A stretch of DNA of 64,000 bases from Biscogniauxia marginata (GCA_022695795.1 MU404132.1:124001-188000), one strand, 5' to 3'. Positions 34,450-47,014 are shown, counted from the first letter of the stretch. Translations and numbers: made by a program. Notes: generated from the sequence alone by a model not told the origin.

Positions 34450-36844
34450 TCATTCTATGAGCTCACTGTAAAGCTTGATACTAAAGGCTAAATACTGCCG
34501 GTATACTCCTAAGACGCGTCGTCTTACTATTCGTGTCTCATTGAGAAGCCCCTCTTCAACCACCCCAGTTAGCATCGATATTTGTAAATCCAGGGGATAC
34601 CGACTTACCTGAATATTCAATGTCGGGGGACCTTGTTTCCTCATTTTTCTTAATTCCGCCATGCTGTCTTCCAACACCCGGAGCTTTTCCGTCACGCGCT
34701 CTCGTGTCGTTACTGACGCATCGCTCTCAGCTGCAATACGTTGGATTTCTGCATCTGTGAGGTTCCAAACAATCTCCGGAGTGAAAAGGTGAGGGAGTCT
34801 CTGGACCACACATCTTTCAATCGCCAGAACACCAATGTCGTCGACGATTTTCTTCCTAGCCGCCTAGCCCTTGTTAGCTACCTGACCGAGGGCACGGGAG
34901 TAGACCACTAACTATATAATACGCTTGCATCATGTCTATAGCCATGAAGCAAGAATATTGCTCCATGTTCGGTTCCAAGGAGTCGACTAGAGTGTCCGAC
35001 GCCGACTTGCTTAGAGAGCCCGCCCTTAAGAGACGTTTTAGATCCTCCTCTACACTACGCCGTTGTCGGGCATTCTGAGCTCTCTGCACATTCGCGGCTA
35101 GGTCCTGATTATAAGTGATCGGGTGGCCGGAAATATGTGGTTCTAGAAGCTCATCCACTTTGGCCCTCAAGTTCTTTTTCAATTCTTCAATTGATGGATC
35201 AACAAGTTCTCGGAGAACTGCCGTGGCCGTTTTTTCGTCCGTAACGTGATGGATAATGGAGCTGATCGTAGGGCTGATAGAAGCAAATAAGCGCGTAGTA
35301 AGATCTCTCACGAGCTGCTGCCACGGTTTGCACTGCCTATTGAAGAGCTCGGTCACAACCAAGGGGTTATACGAGCCTGGGAGCTCTCTCCCTCGGCTTT
35401 GCTTCATCACAACCTTGATCTCTTCGATATAGGCAGATTGTGTAATATACCGACTATCATTCTCCTTGGTGTTGGGATACTCCTGGATGATCTTTGCATG
35501 GCCGTCCCGTCTCATTTGCTCCGAGAAATCGGATAGAATGTTTTGTACGACTGCTCGAAGTCGTCTTGTATAAGCCCCCGGCACCTCTACGCCAGCGAAG
35601 AAGACGTCTGTATAAACACCATCGATAGCAGCTCTCATTAAACCCGAGAATGCCGTGCTTGCACCAAGGAGATACTTTCTCTGGTTTGATACCGTGCGCC
35701 TCGAGGCTCCTAGATTTGTGAGTCTAACTTGGCATTCTGCAATTTCGGACTGAACGTCTTTGAGAACATTAGGGAGCTGCTTCACCGTTTGATCCCACAA
35801 TATATTGCTGAGGTGTACATGCAGGGCTATTACGCCTAGCTGCGATGGATCCAGTGATGCCCAGGCACCTTTCGAGAAGAAATTGTACTCCGCCATGTCA
35901 CGTTCAGTGATGAATGTCCCGTGCTCGGCATAGTTTCGGTTCCGCAACACATGCCAACCTAGTTTGAATCGGACGTTTCGGTTATGCGCAAGTTCGACGA
36001 AGGATTTCTCGCTATCAGAACCTTCATCCAATGTGTCCGGCTTAGTGATGAGACCCAACGTGCAGGCTCCCTTCTGATCCAGAGCTCTAGCATGTCCTAT
36101 CACTTGCTGTAAGGCGAAGTCACTCTTGGCAGAAACCACTGCTAATATGATGCTCCCGGGCCTTCTCATATACGAGAGGACGAGCGACTTGACAAGCGCA
36201 GCATCCTGTTCCGTCTGGCCCTTGTTATCAGCTAGGAAAAGACCAGGCAGATCCACCATGGTGAGGTGTGGGTGGTTCGGGCCCGATATCTCGATCCGGA
36301 GGACGTCGGTACTGAAGAGCTTGTCCTTGCTATTGATACCCATAGCCTCTTTCGCATCCTCGACAACCCGGCCGATGTCTAGTCTTGTATCCCCATGTTT
36401 AAAACGAGCCAGTCTCTTCTTGTCCTCGACCGATCGGTCAGGACCCGGTTTGATGCGGACTTTGACCCCCGGTGTGGGGCTCCGGCGCAGGCTGAGTTCC
36501 GTCGCGAAGCGAGTGCAGGGTTCGCCGTTAGTAGGAAATGACAGGCCGGATACCGCCTCTAGAACGGAGCTCTTGCCAGAAGACCGGTCGCCGCAGACGA
36601 TGATCTGAGGTGCATTCGCGAACCGACTGATCCCCAGGGATCGTAGCTTGCCGATAATGTCGAGGAGGTCGCTGTAGTTGTGGGATAAAACAGGAGCACT
36701 CCTATTGGTAGTCTCCTGGTTAATAATTAAATCATTTTGTTGAGCTCGATTTGGGTGAGAAATAAATGGAATAAAAGTCCTCCTGAAGATGTGTACTTGT
36801 CTAAGTAAAACGACTGCACGACGCCCGTGGGGGTGAAAGGTCAT
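34450..36844 (-). CDS. dynamin-like large GTPase (Mx/Vps1-type)
   Basis: Exon 1 36844-34913 and exon 2 34863-34450, with a 49-nt intron (GTTAGT, branch ctaac, end GGCTAG). The protein is 781 aa. The GTPase domain shows G1 GDRSSGKSS (residues 85-93), a G2 Thr in CTRFATEL, G3 DLPG (198-201) and G4 TKPD (267-270). G1 has Arg where family members normally have Gln, next to the P-loop Ser. A middle/stalk region follows. Exon 2 (TDAEIQRIAAES and a Leu/Glu-rich helix) supplies a GTPase effector domain. No PH or Pro-rich domain is present, so it resembles the expanded fungal Mx-like group, not endocytic dynamin. The N-terminal 50 residues before SDLLDIIGKLRSLGI are basic and atypical. The role is probably membrane remodelling or defence-like, which is inferred. 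Confidence 0.88.
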
Positions 36845-38713
36845 TGTGAAAGTTTTCAGTCAAGACACCTGACTCTTTGTCTCTGTCTTCTTGACTTTCA
36901 ATTACTGCTCGGGTGGCGAGACGTTAAATAGGAGGTGGCTCGCTGATGTTCATCCTATGCCGTATTGTACAATATCTATCATTTCAATGTATATTCTAAT
37001 AAAACCTGGCATCGCAATGATAGCTATATCGTCTCTAATCCCTCGTCATGATCAGGAACACTACTTGACGTATCTCCAGCATAATCCCGCCTACCGACAT
37101 ATCCTATGCCTCACAGGGTGCAAGTGTCTAAAATGGGAGAGTAATAATGAGATGATTGAGGGACTCTATGATAACGAAGAAGCTCATTCGCGTCTCGTGT
37201 GGTTTCTGCAAACGCCTACCCCCGTAGCTATCATCTCGTCAATTTAGCCACGATGGATCCTTCTCAGGACAGGCGCTGTCACGAATACACCAGCATACTA
37301 TGTGATAATAAAAAAATTGTTGCGCGAAGAACTAAAACTGGGTATACCTAAGGAAGCGGTCCCTTGCATACAAACGTCTCCTGTGTTGCTTATTCTGCCT
37401 GGTACAACCGGTCTCTTCATTGCTGTAACCCCTTGAGCCTAGTGCTGACCTTGTAATGGAGACTGAAAAGACTCATTTCGGACAGGCGTGCTATATTATT
37501 GAGTCGAGCATACACGCACTCACAGGAATCATTATACATGATATGACTTTTGTGATATGAATGCGTAGCAAACCGGGGATGTTTGTTCCAGAACGCCTAT
37601 GTCAGTCGACGGCCCGGTGCAGTGTGATTATATGAGCGAATGTGGTTCAGCGTTGCAAACGCGCGCGCGACTTAAACACGAGGGGACACAGGACTCGGCC
37701 GGACAAGCAATTTTATTTGTTGCTATTTTAAGTACCGTGCCTATCGTTTGGATCATAACTTGCCAATGATGTTCGTTTCCCTTCGTGCACCCGCTTCGAG
37801 TTCTCGCATACCAAAGGCAAGAACCCGTTTAATTACCAACTACGCGAGGAACGAAGAAAACAAACCTAGTTCCGTAGTTTTCGTGGGAATCAATCAATGT
37901 GACTACGAACAACTCGGTCTTGATTATTGGCAAGAAAAACATGTTATTGTGTGGACTGGGTGTTTCCGTTCGAGAGTCGGTTAGGTTGAACGGATATGAG
38001 TCATCTAAGGTTGCGAGCTGATAGGCTGTGGTGTTGTTTGAATATACTACCTTGTAACAGGAAATGAAATTTTCGAAGGAGACAACAAGCACCCTGGGGA
38101 CTCATAATGCGTTGTATTAAAAATGAATGACCCAGTCTCAAGCCTTTGAGAATCAAGTCCACTATTATTTCTCAAGACTTGGGCTTGAGTTTTTGAATTA
38201 TTCTATAATACCCCTATTTCGCCTGCATTCAAATGTTTAATATTAAAATTTGGGGCCTTTGGTATAGTCCTATAGAGACACCAATATAATTAAAGAGTAG
38301 AGGATGTAGAGTATTCAAAAGACTCAAGAAAGCAGCAGCAAGAGATGGTGTGAATCAATCTAGCAGTATTCCCTTGGAAGAGATGGACTGAAATTCTATT
38401 CACTATAAAGAGTTCATAGAGTTGCATATTAGATAGCACTATCCAAGAAATCGAAGACTGCAGCGTGGGGGTTACGAGGAATCCTTTTTCAGGCTGGGCC
38501 GGTTCTGGGGCCATTGGGTAGAAATTTCCCCCAAGCAGTCAAGCCCTCCATCACAACCCAACATCAAATAGAATCACTGCCACACCAATGCTATAGTACC
38601 TGCATGTCCTCTGAATCTGGAGCATTCTTTGAACTAGACTACGTGGAACCCCGAGATAATTCCCCTTTTTACTTCCTATATACACCCTAATATACCGATC
38701 TAATGCATCGACG
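36845..38713. other. intergenic between divergent dynamin-like and HET genes
   Basis: About 1.9 kb serving as upstream DNA for both genes. A 36891-37247 (+) frame begins with TTG, not ATG, and has no domain. A short inverted motif (ctcaagcc / gggcttgag) lies at about 38133-38190. No other structure is supported. Confidence 0.45.
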
Positions 38714-41585
38714 ATGCGGCTCCTGCATACGAAGACGCTCGAACTGCACACCTTCATTGGCGGCGACGATGTACCTCCCTATACCGTCCTATCCCACACA
38801 TGGGGTGATGACGAGGTCACCTTTGAGGACATGAGTAGAAGCGAAACCCGCACGAAGAAGCAGGGTTGGGATAAGATTGTGAATTTCTGCCGACGCGCTG
38901 CTGCCGACGGCTGGGAGTATGGCTGGATCGATACATGCTGCATTAACAAGACGGACGCGAGCGAGCTTGGCGAGGCGATTAACTCCATGTTCAGACTGTA
39001 CGAGGAATCCGAGGTTTGCTACGCGTATCTCACCGACGTCCCGCCGAAGTACGCACTATCGCCATCGGCGTCTGACGCCCGGGGGGTCAACGAAGAGGAC
39101 AGGAGCAATAACAACAACAAGGTGCCATGGAAGTGGTACTTCCGGAGTAGCAAGTGGTTCACGCGGGGCTGGACCCTGCAAGAGCTGCTCGCACCGAGCT
39201 TTCTGCTCTTCCTAGACTGGAACTGGGATGATATCGGATCGCGTGAGGCGTGGGCGACCGAGGTGCACGCAGCCACGGGCATCGAGACGAAACAGCTCTG
39301 GGATTTCAAGTCTTGCTCTATCGCGACGAAGCTGTCATGGGCATCGGGACGCCGGACGACCCGAGTAGAGGATCGCGCGTACAGTCTCCTTGGTCTTCTG
39401 GGCGTCAACATGCCCCTGATCTACGGCGAGGGCAAGCGCGCCTTCGTGCGTCTTCAACACGAGCTGATACGGGCTCACAACGACGAGACAATCTTCGCTT
39501 GGGGAGATCTTCCAGGTTTGAATCTACCTACCTACCTAACTGAACTAGCTTCACAAAGCGTGCAGCGGCTAAGAAAGATTATATGGAACAGTCGAGGACC
39601 ATGTCCTGTCCGTCGGCGACCCCGCTGACATACTCGCGAGCTCCCCCGAGGACTTCCAGTTCTCGAGCGGGCTCATGACCTGGCCCTTCGATCAGCACAG
39701 GCGGTTCTTCGCGATGACGAATGCGGGCCTCAGCATGAACGCGGAGATCTTTGAGTTCACCGGGAAGTGGACAGGCGAGAAACCACTGTGCGCCTTGCGT
39801 CTCAACTGCACTTCACAGCCCCTGAATTCAAGGAGGACCCCGACCATCCTCTTCCTGTACGCCCTCGACCCGGACCGTACCATCTTCGAGCGAGCCGGCA
39901 AGATCTTCCGCGACTGGAATGACGTCAGTACTATCACCTGGAAGAGCCTCGGCCGGCTCGACATCATAATCACCCACCATCAGTCGGATGACCACCACCG
40001 CCGCCTAGGGCCATGCCCCTCGTATACGATCAGTTTCGATGTCGGCTCACTCGGTGCCCTGCGCGACATCGAGACGCGCTGGTACGACGAGCGCTGGACC
40101 TGTGTCGACGCGTCGCACTCGAGCGCGGTAAGCTACAATAACAAAGCCGATGTCAGCGCAAATGGCGCCATGTCGCGAACCATCACACGCGTCCGTCACG
40201 CCGCCCGGGGCGAATCATTTGCCATCGTCGTGAGGTCGGGCCCCCGCGCGCCCCAGTTCGGCATATGGCGATGCGACGGGCCTCTGGGCACGCAGCGCGT
40301 GATCGAGGAGCTCGAGAGTGCCGAGCGAAGGCGCGAGGGGGTCCCGTACCCGGCGGCTGCGCGGTCGCACGACGGCAAGATGCTCCACATCTCGGCGCGG
40401 CCGGTGCCCGTGCCGAGGGCCTTGATGCCGAAAAGGGGCTCTCTGGAGACCCCGAACAAACCCACCAAGAAGGCGTTCCTGGTCGAGGTCGTCGTCGAGG
40501 CTGCCGAGAAGGACTTTGGCGATATCGGGCGCTTCACACGAGTAGGTAGTACCGCCGGTTCCGATAGCTCTGCTACTTTCGTTAGCGTCGGCGGTAATGG
40601 CCACGGCAATGGCGAAGGCGACGGAGGTGAAGCACCAGTGCCGGCGCCGGTGCCGCATAACATCAAGCGGCCTACTTACCACCATCCTCCCCCCCCTGCC
40701 GCTGCCCCCAACCCTACTCCTGCTCCGGCTGCGGCTCCAACTGCGGCTCCGGCTATGGGGATAGGAATAAACGACACAACCAAGAAACCGAAACCGAAAC
40801 CGAAGGCGAAGCCTCGCATCGAGACCTTCACCAACAACACCAATCCGCCCAACCCCCGGACCTCCCGCCCTACGACCCCCCGTCCCGTGACCCCGACTTC
40901 CACTCCGACCCCGAACCCCCGCAGACCGCCACCTCCCCCTTTCTACATCCATCATCATCCCTATACCCACCCCCCTCCTCCACCTCCCGCCATCCCGCCC
41001 TCCGAACCCGACTACGACGACGACATCGACATCGACACGCCGACCACCGAGACCGAAAGCGAGAGCTCAGTGGCGCCGCGACCGCAGCCGCGGCCCGGAC
41101 CGCGCGTCAGCATCCGCGGCGGCAAGAAACTGCGCTTCGCGAGCGACGTCAAGGCCGCCGCCGCCGATCCCACATCTCCTTCCCTCCCACACGGCGGCAG
41201 CGGTGATGGTGGTAGTGGCGTATACAAACAACAACAAAAACAACAACCACAACCACAACCGCAACCGCAAACTTTCGCCGCGCCGGCGCCGCCGGCGCCG
41301 ATGACGGGGACGGCGGCGAAGAGGGAGAGGGACAATATTCGGCGGTCGTGGATTCCTAATCCTCCTCCGGTGACGGTGACGACGACGACGACGACGACGG
41401 GGGATCGCCCTACGATGAGGAGGAGGAGCACGACGACGGCGGCGGCGGCGGCGATGAGGAGGCAGAACCCGTTTTTTGCGGGCGTGGGCCCGGGCCCGGG
41501 CCCGGGGACGGTAGGGACGGGGACGGGGACGGGGACGGGAGTAGGTGATTATGGGAATTATAGCAGGGGGACGATGGAGTTATGA
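38714..41585 (+). CDS. HET-domain protein with long disordered C-terminus
   Basis: Exon 1 38714-39515, intron 39516-39591 (76 nt, GTTTGA to AACAG, branch ctaac), exon 2 39592-41585, giving 931 aa. The HET domain occupies about residues 20-180 with the family blocks YTVLSHTWGDDEVTFEDM, YGWIDTCCINK, EAINSMFRLYEESEVCYAYL and RGWTLQELLAP, then VEDRAYSLLGLLGVNMPLIYGEG. The middle of the protein (after DFQFSSGLMTW) is the region that usually follows HET in this class. From about residue 610 it is low complexity: Pro/Ala runs, KPKPKPK, QPQPQPQ, a run of Thr, and GTGTGTG. HET proteins trigger heterokaryon incompatibility and cell death on non-self recognition. The partner allele is not predictable. 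The tail is encoded by expanded microsatellites. Confidence 0.88.
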
Positions 41586-42860
41586 TGGAGTGTAAACGAC
41601 AATTGTCCGGATGGGATAGTCAAGCTTTCTTGGGGGGTTGGGGTTCTTCATCTCTTTCCGTTTCCCCTTTTCCTTTCATTTTATTTCCTTCTTCTTGGTT
41701 TCTTTTCTAAAACTGGGTTTTCTTTTTTCAGATTTGTATGAATGTATGTATGTATGTATGTATGTACCGCTTCAGGTCGCGATATTCCAGTTACAGCTTC
41801 CCGGATGAGGAAGGATGAGGATATAATGGCTTTCTGTACAACGATGACGTTGGCGACGATGTAGGATGAATGAATGTAGGATCTGGGATCTGGGATCTGG
41901 ATTAGATTGGAAATTGGGAAATTGGGTACTGTGTCTTACGAACGATATGTTTTTTTTTTTTTTTTTCCATATTCGAGATTGTGTATAACTTATTCAATAA
42001 CGAATGCTACTACTGCCCCCGTACGATAAATAATTGGGTTTGCCAACAACCTCAGAACTCGAGTATTCCATTGCCAGGCTACAGGTAGTCAACTAACTGA
42101 ATAGCAACGTCAAGTGGAGTCATCACATTCGATAATCGTAGTAGTGGTAGTAGTCGCTCTAGTCTATAGCTCTGTATATATTCGTTCTTTAGAGGAGCAA
42201 AGAGCTTCGGGTATGCCAGAACCAACATGATCGTTCTTTATAGTGGAAGAGCCGCGCATAGCAGCAAGGGGCTGATTCATCTGGTAATGGACCTAAGACT
42301 TCAGTCTTGATAGACCCGAATTGAGATGGCGGTGGCAGCGGCGGCCTGGTGGGCAGTGGCGGCATAGTTCTAGTTAGCACTCTTCCGTCAGACATAAGTC
42401 TAAGTATAGATACCCGTTACCTATAGCCTTCACCTTCCCCTATTTCTCTGTTGATAACAACCAGACTTCGCGATATAGAAGAAAGGAAGCAAGTCTTATC
42501 AACGAGCGCCCACCAAATTCATGTACGTAAATATCTACATATCACTGTCGGCGAAGAACAAGAATAGTTAAGTTTAGTTTAGAAGATGATAGTGCAGTCC
42601 GTAAGAACTCAGTAGGTATTTTGGGGGAAAAGAAAATTGATCCGCTATTCGGGCTAGAACTCCCATCATAACCCCTTTACGCCTCAAGAATATCCCGTAG
42701 ACGCCCGTGTCTATGTGGACAAAAAGATAATGATTCGATATGTAATGCAATGCAATGCCAAACCAAAGAACTCTCACAATTTCCAGTGATTATGTCTGCG
42801 TCCGTCCGTCCGCAATTCTTCAGAACAGCGAAGCGACCTCAAGCTCCTGTGCGCCATTTT
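41586..42860. other. intergenic with simple repeats
   Basis: Contains a (tatg)n run near 41738-41765, repeats of ggatctg near 41880, and a T run of about 19 at 41950. It is the shared 3' side of two convergent genes. No gene is recognised. Confidence 0.55.
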
Positions 42861-44108
42861 TCACGAGTCCTTCAGGCGCCCCCACTCCGCCTTGACGGAC
42901 ACGCTCCCGTCGTGGTCGAGCACCTTGCCGCGGTCCCACTCGCGGACGCCGCCGTGCGTGTTCCACTGCACGTCCGACTCGTCCTTACGGTCGCCCTTCT
43001 CCCACTTCTGTATCTGCTCCTCCGTGAAGCCGGCGGAGCGCAGCCTTTCGGCGCCCTGCTGCCGCCACTTCTGGCGGTCGCGGAACGCCTCTACCGCGCT
43101 GTCCCAGTCGCCGGTTCCTCCACCGCCGCCGACACTATCTTCGTCGATCGCTGCGGCTACGTCGGCCTGTGGGTCGTAGTTATCTGCGAACCGGCTGTCA
43201 ATGCCGGAGGTGGCCGAGTTAGCACCCCGTCCGCGGCGCCGGATTGGAGCCTTGCTGTGTGGCGGTGGCGGTGCGGGGCCAATGATATCGTCTAGGGGGT
43301 CTGAATCGGACGATTCGTCGTCTTTGGGTGACGAAGCAGCAGACCCGAGGCGCCTTCGCCGGTCTGGGCGACGTCGGTCGTCGTCGAATAAATCATCCTT
43401 GTGCCGCGGGGAGCGTTCTCTATACTTTCGTCCCCGTTCCTCTGGGGATTGCGACCTCAACGTGTCCCTTCTCGAGTCCCGACGGTGACTGTGCCTGCGA
43501 TCGCGATGGTGCGAATCTGAGAATAGCTCTTTTCGACTATTCCTATTATCTGACTCGACTCTCGTGTCCGTGGGTTTCCGTCTTCTATCTTCGCTACTAC
43601 CTCCCGGCGTGTTGCTTGCGTGGCTATCAGCCTGATCGGTCCTGCGCTTCTTAGATGATCCACCGAGTATTGCGGCAATATCTCCTAGCATGCGCTTCCT
43701 AGTGTCGTCGGGGCCAGGTTTTGATCTCCGCAACCTCCGCTCCTCCTCTTGGCGCTTTTTCTCCTCGGCGTCTTCAAGGTCGCGCAACCGTGCCCGAGAT
43801 TCGGCATTTTCCTTCGCTCGCAGCGCCCGGTTGTGACTGTTCGTATCTCGGATTATGTTGTTTAAGAATCGGGTGTTCGGCTTGGGTTGGTTCGCCGGGC
43901 GCCTGTGCAGTAAGACAGACATTGGTTAGTAGTGGTCGTAAATGGGCCATAAGTGAGACAGCGGTGAGTGTGGGGATGTTTTCGCTTACTTGGACGATTT
44001 GTAGGCGTCAAGACCCATTGCGGAGTACTTCAGCGAGCAGTCCTTCGCTTCCTTGGCTAGCAGGTCGGCGACATAATCATCGGTGAGGAGATCTTGCTGA
44101 GGTGGCAT
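42861..44108 (-). CDS. conserved RS/DR-rich nuclear protein, possible RNA-processing factor
   Basis: Exon 1 44108-43990 is short (MPPQQDLLTDDYVADLL...). The intron is 87 nt (43989-43903) with a perfect ctaac branch site and CACAG end. Exon 2 is 43902-42861. The total is 386 aa. The N-terminal acidic helix is followed by a conserved-looking block (PKPNTRFLNNIIRDTNSHN), a Glu/Arg-rich coiled segment, a long Arg/Asp/Ser-rich region (residues about 130-240) and a C-terminal block GFTEEQIQKWEKGD with DVQWNTHGGVREWDRGK. It resembles a family of fungal nuclear proteins with RS-like regions. A splicing link is an inference from composition only. The exon-1 start is supported by the splice join SSKRPANQP. 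Confidence 0.7.
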
Positions 44109-44457
44109 GTTGTATAAGAGATGAAGTGAATATTAGTACAAAATAAATAAAGAGATGTAGTGACAACAGTCGCCCGTGTGGTGCGTGAGGAGAAAATACA
44201 GGTTGCTTGACTTGGCTTGTCAAGCCAGCTAGATCAACATGGGCAGGGCATGGAAGACTAATAAATGGTTGAATCGTTTTAATGACTGGTGAAAGGATTC
44301 AGTCCGGTACATCGGCACCCTTAGCGGCCTATCGAATAATACTGCCGGATTCCACCGCCTAGATAAGATTACGATAACGCCCCGCTTTGTGTCACCTTGA
44401 ACCCTGTTGACGAGCCTTTTTCCTCTTTAGGGCAAAAGTAAATAAGGCACCTTAGTT

Positions 44458-44475
44458 GACTTTGACGTCAAAGTC
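44458..44475. promoter_or_regulatory. perfect 18-bp palindrome with CRE/ATF core TGACGTCA
   Basis: gactttgacgtcaaagtc equals its own reverse complement and contains the octamer tgacgtca (44463-44470), the consensus for CREB/ATF-type bZIP factors. It lies about 190 bp upstream of the Sos7-like gene and 350 bp upstream of the divergent RS-rich gene. Binding is inferred. Confidence 0.5.
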
Positions 44476-44665
44476 GCGACCACTTGCACCCCTTTTCATT
44501 TCACGTCGCACTTCGTATCCTGAAACCTAGAGCTTGCGATAAGTCTCTTTAATGTTCTTTATACACATGCTCTTTCACAGATGCAGATTGAACCCCGCAC
44601 TGTGAATTAGGCTATCTCAAAGACAGACCATACACAAGCGGCAGAGACACAGTCAACAACCAGCT

Positions 44666-45523
44666 ATGGCGTATCCCAGCCCGGACGAAGTCTTGGCGCA
44701 ACTCCAGGTCCTAGTTGAAAACCAGGAGATCACCATCCTAAAGCTCAGCGAACCCATCTCCTCCGAGATCGCACAGCTGCAGGACCCCTATCAGCGCACA
44801 TCTGATATCTCAAACTCGTCGCTCGACGCCACAACTCCCGCCTCCCTGGAGGCCGACCTTACGCACTACCGGGAGCTGTTTGCCAAGCTACGTTTCAGCT
44901 ATGTAGAACAGGTAACCAAGGAGAAATTCATCCGCGCCATCGTGGGCGATCCGCCCCTGATCGTGAGCCCCCAGGAGAATGTCGACCTCGAGAAGCAGAA
45001 CTTGGAGTCCAAGGCCACGCTCAAGGCGCTGAAGACGGAGGTGGCCGACATGGTCACGCAGCTCGAGGCGAAGGCGAAGGACCTGAGCAAGAAGTACGAG
45101 AGGGTCAAACTCGAGACGGTGAAGCTCGATGAGTTGCCCGGCAAGATCTCGGATCTCGAAGAAGCCGTCGCGCAACTGAAGGAGACACAAGAAAAGGCAT
45201 TGAACCCAAACCCTGAATTGAATTTACCCCTGGGCAAGACTACGGATCTGGTCGAGGCCAAGAAACGTCAGAGGGCCGAGCTAGACCGCCAACTAGAGCA
45301 ATTGCAAAGCCAAGTCCCGCGGAAGAAGAAAGAGCTAGAGCGTCTACATGCCGAGATGCAGCCGCTGGAGACAAAGAGGCAGAATAGTACGGCGGCAGCG
45401 AAGGAGGCGAGGAGGCGGAAAGAAGCCGCTCTAGGTGGAGTCGAGGACGATCTGGAAGAGAGAGGACGGTGGTTCAGAGCTGCCGAGACAGGATTGAAGC
45501 AGATGCTTGAGATTGAGGGCTGA
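44666..45523 (+). CDS. Sos7-like kinetochore coiled-coil protein
   Basis: A single exon of 285 aa. The N-terminal part has a helical region with LRFSYVEQVTKEKFIRAIVGDPP, the conserved core of fungal Sos7 (partner of Spc7/KNL1). It is followed by a long coiled coil rich in Lys, Glu and Leu heptads (about 105-260). Sos7-Spc7 forms the KNL1 arm of the outer kinetochore in fission yeast; the counterpart in budding yeast is Kre28. The length and the order of core then coiled coil fit the family. The ATG follows a short 5' leader with an AC-rich context. It is divergent from the RS-rich gene across 557 bp. Confidence 0.75.
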   Translation: MAYPSPDEVLAQLQVLVENQEITILKLSEPISSEIAQLQDPYQRTSDISNSSLDATTPASLEADLTHYRELFAKLRFSYVEQVTKEKFIRAIVGDPPLIVSPQENVDLEKQNLESKATLKALKTEVADMVTQLEAKAKDLSKKYERVKLETVKLDELPGKISDLEEAVAQLKETQEKALNPNPELNLPLGKTTDLVEAKKRQRAELDRQLEQLQSQVPRKKKELERLHAEMQPLETKRQNSTAAAKEARRRKEAALGGVEDDLEERGRWFRAAETGLKQMLEIEG

Positions 45524-45924
45524 ACAACTTATGAGGCGTTTGGAGTTATACGACTTACACTGGTGATATTATGTACTATGGAAAAGTTGAAGGAACGACT
45601 ACGGATCCAAGGTTACGGTCCACAGTCATAAACATTTTTCTTGTGCCTACTTCAGCTTAACGGGAAAATTAATGCGAGTGTGACTTCTGTTCCGAGCTGG
45701 AAATTATTCACCTTAACCTTGTGAATGTCTACTCTGAATACTGGCTATTTCTATCTAACTCCGCTCCATTCGACCCTTTCGAAGACATTCGTTTAGTAGC
45801 ATCGCCAAATCCTAAATCATCTCATCAATACAATATTCTATCGTTGATTCTATGTTTACGGAGCCGATAGATTTTATACAAATCTTTCTTCCCAAACCCC
45901 CTGCTCTGATTCATTCGAGCGATC

Positions 45925-47014
45925 ATGCCACCATCCTCGACAAACCACGCTGAAATAGCTCCTCTGACCGAATTCCACTACTTCAAACAACTCCCACCGG
46001 AGATCCGCCTCGAGATATGGAAACATCATCTCTGGACCGTCCTTGGCCCACGCGTCCACCGGATCACCTCCATCAATCGCCTCCATAACGGCTACTATCT
46101 CCACCTCAGCTTCACCATAAACAGCTTCGCGAAACGCACGATTAGCCCGAATGACATGAACATCACACGAGAGTGCCAGACGGCGGCACGATGGGTAGAG
46201 CTGGCCCGCGGTGCCGAAGAGCCCGTGCTCGCAGACATCATAAACAATGCCCGAAGCCTCTACAGCGAGCTCCCCCTCCCGAGCCTGGATAGGGGACTCG
46301 AACTCTTCGCCGCTCTTGCCAGGCCGACGAGGATCAACTGGGCCGAGGACGTACTATACTTAAAGCTGCCGAACGTCCGCAACCCTTTCGACTTCCTCCT
46401 TAACCCCCAAGAACCCCGCCCGTGGATCGGCAAAGTCCAGCGGCTGGCCCTCTACCTCAACGCAAGGAGCAGTATGTATTTCAGGAGCTTTTATCCCTAC
46501 CTCTTTTTTGTCCTATCTCGGGAGCTAGAATCTCCCTATCACGATCATTTGAGAGCATTTTTGCTCCCGAGACAATGCGTTTAAATCCCGTTTTCTTTAC
46601 AAGAAAGGGCAGGAAATTTGTAACTCACATTTACAACCAGTAACTCAGTTCCGCCCTCGCGTGGGCCACCCCATCGGGGGGCTCGACGAGCGCGCGGTCC
46701 CGTTCGAGTCCCTGCGCGAGCTCACGCTCATCATCGATCGACCCGTCCCTTCTCTCGCCACGGCCACGGCCATGACCACGGTCTTCAGCTCGCCCTTCGC
46801 CGCGGAAGAGGGCATGCGGGGCACGGAAGCGCACGGCTTCGTCGAGTTCACGGAAGCGGCCAGGCGCCGCTTGTTCGCGGACGACTTCGTGCAGCTCGCG
46901 TTCTCGCTCGTGCACCTGCACTTCATCGCCGCGTGGCGGTTGCCGCTGCTGAAGATCTACGGCCGCGAACTCAGGCTGAGGGTTGCGGCGGTGAATCCTG
47001 CGGCGAGGATATGA
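45925..47014 (+). CDS. 2EXR-domain protein
   Basis: Exon 1 45925-46471, a 169-nt intron (GTATGT to ACCAG), exon 2 46641-47014, giving 306 aa. The N-terminal signature FHYFKQLPPEIRLEIWKHHLW is the 2EXR domain, an F-box-like fungal module. The rest follows the family layout, with a RP-I-NWAEDVLYL block and Leu-rich C-terminal helices. Function is unknown. The domain is hugely expanded in ascomycetes. The exon join reads SS-I-TQFRP, in frame. Confidence 0.8.

Noticed and set aside
36891..37247. 118-aa frame between the dynamin and HET genes
   Set aside because: No ATG at its start, no domain and no splice logic.
40196..41431. Long antisense ORFs (up to 251 aa) over the HET gene tail
   Set aside because: Produced by codon-repeat composition; Arg- or Gly-rich with no domain.
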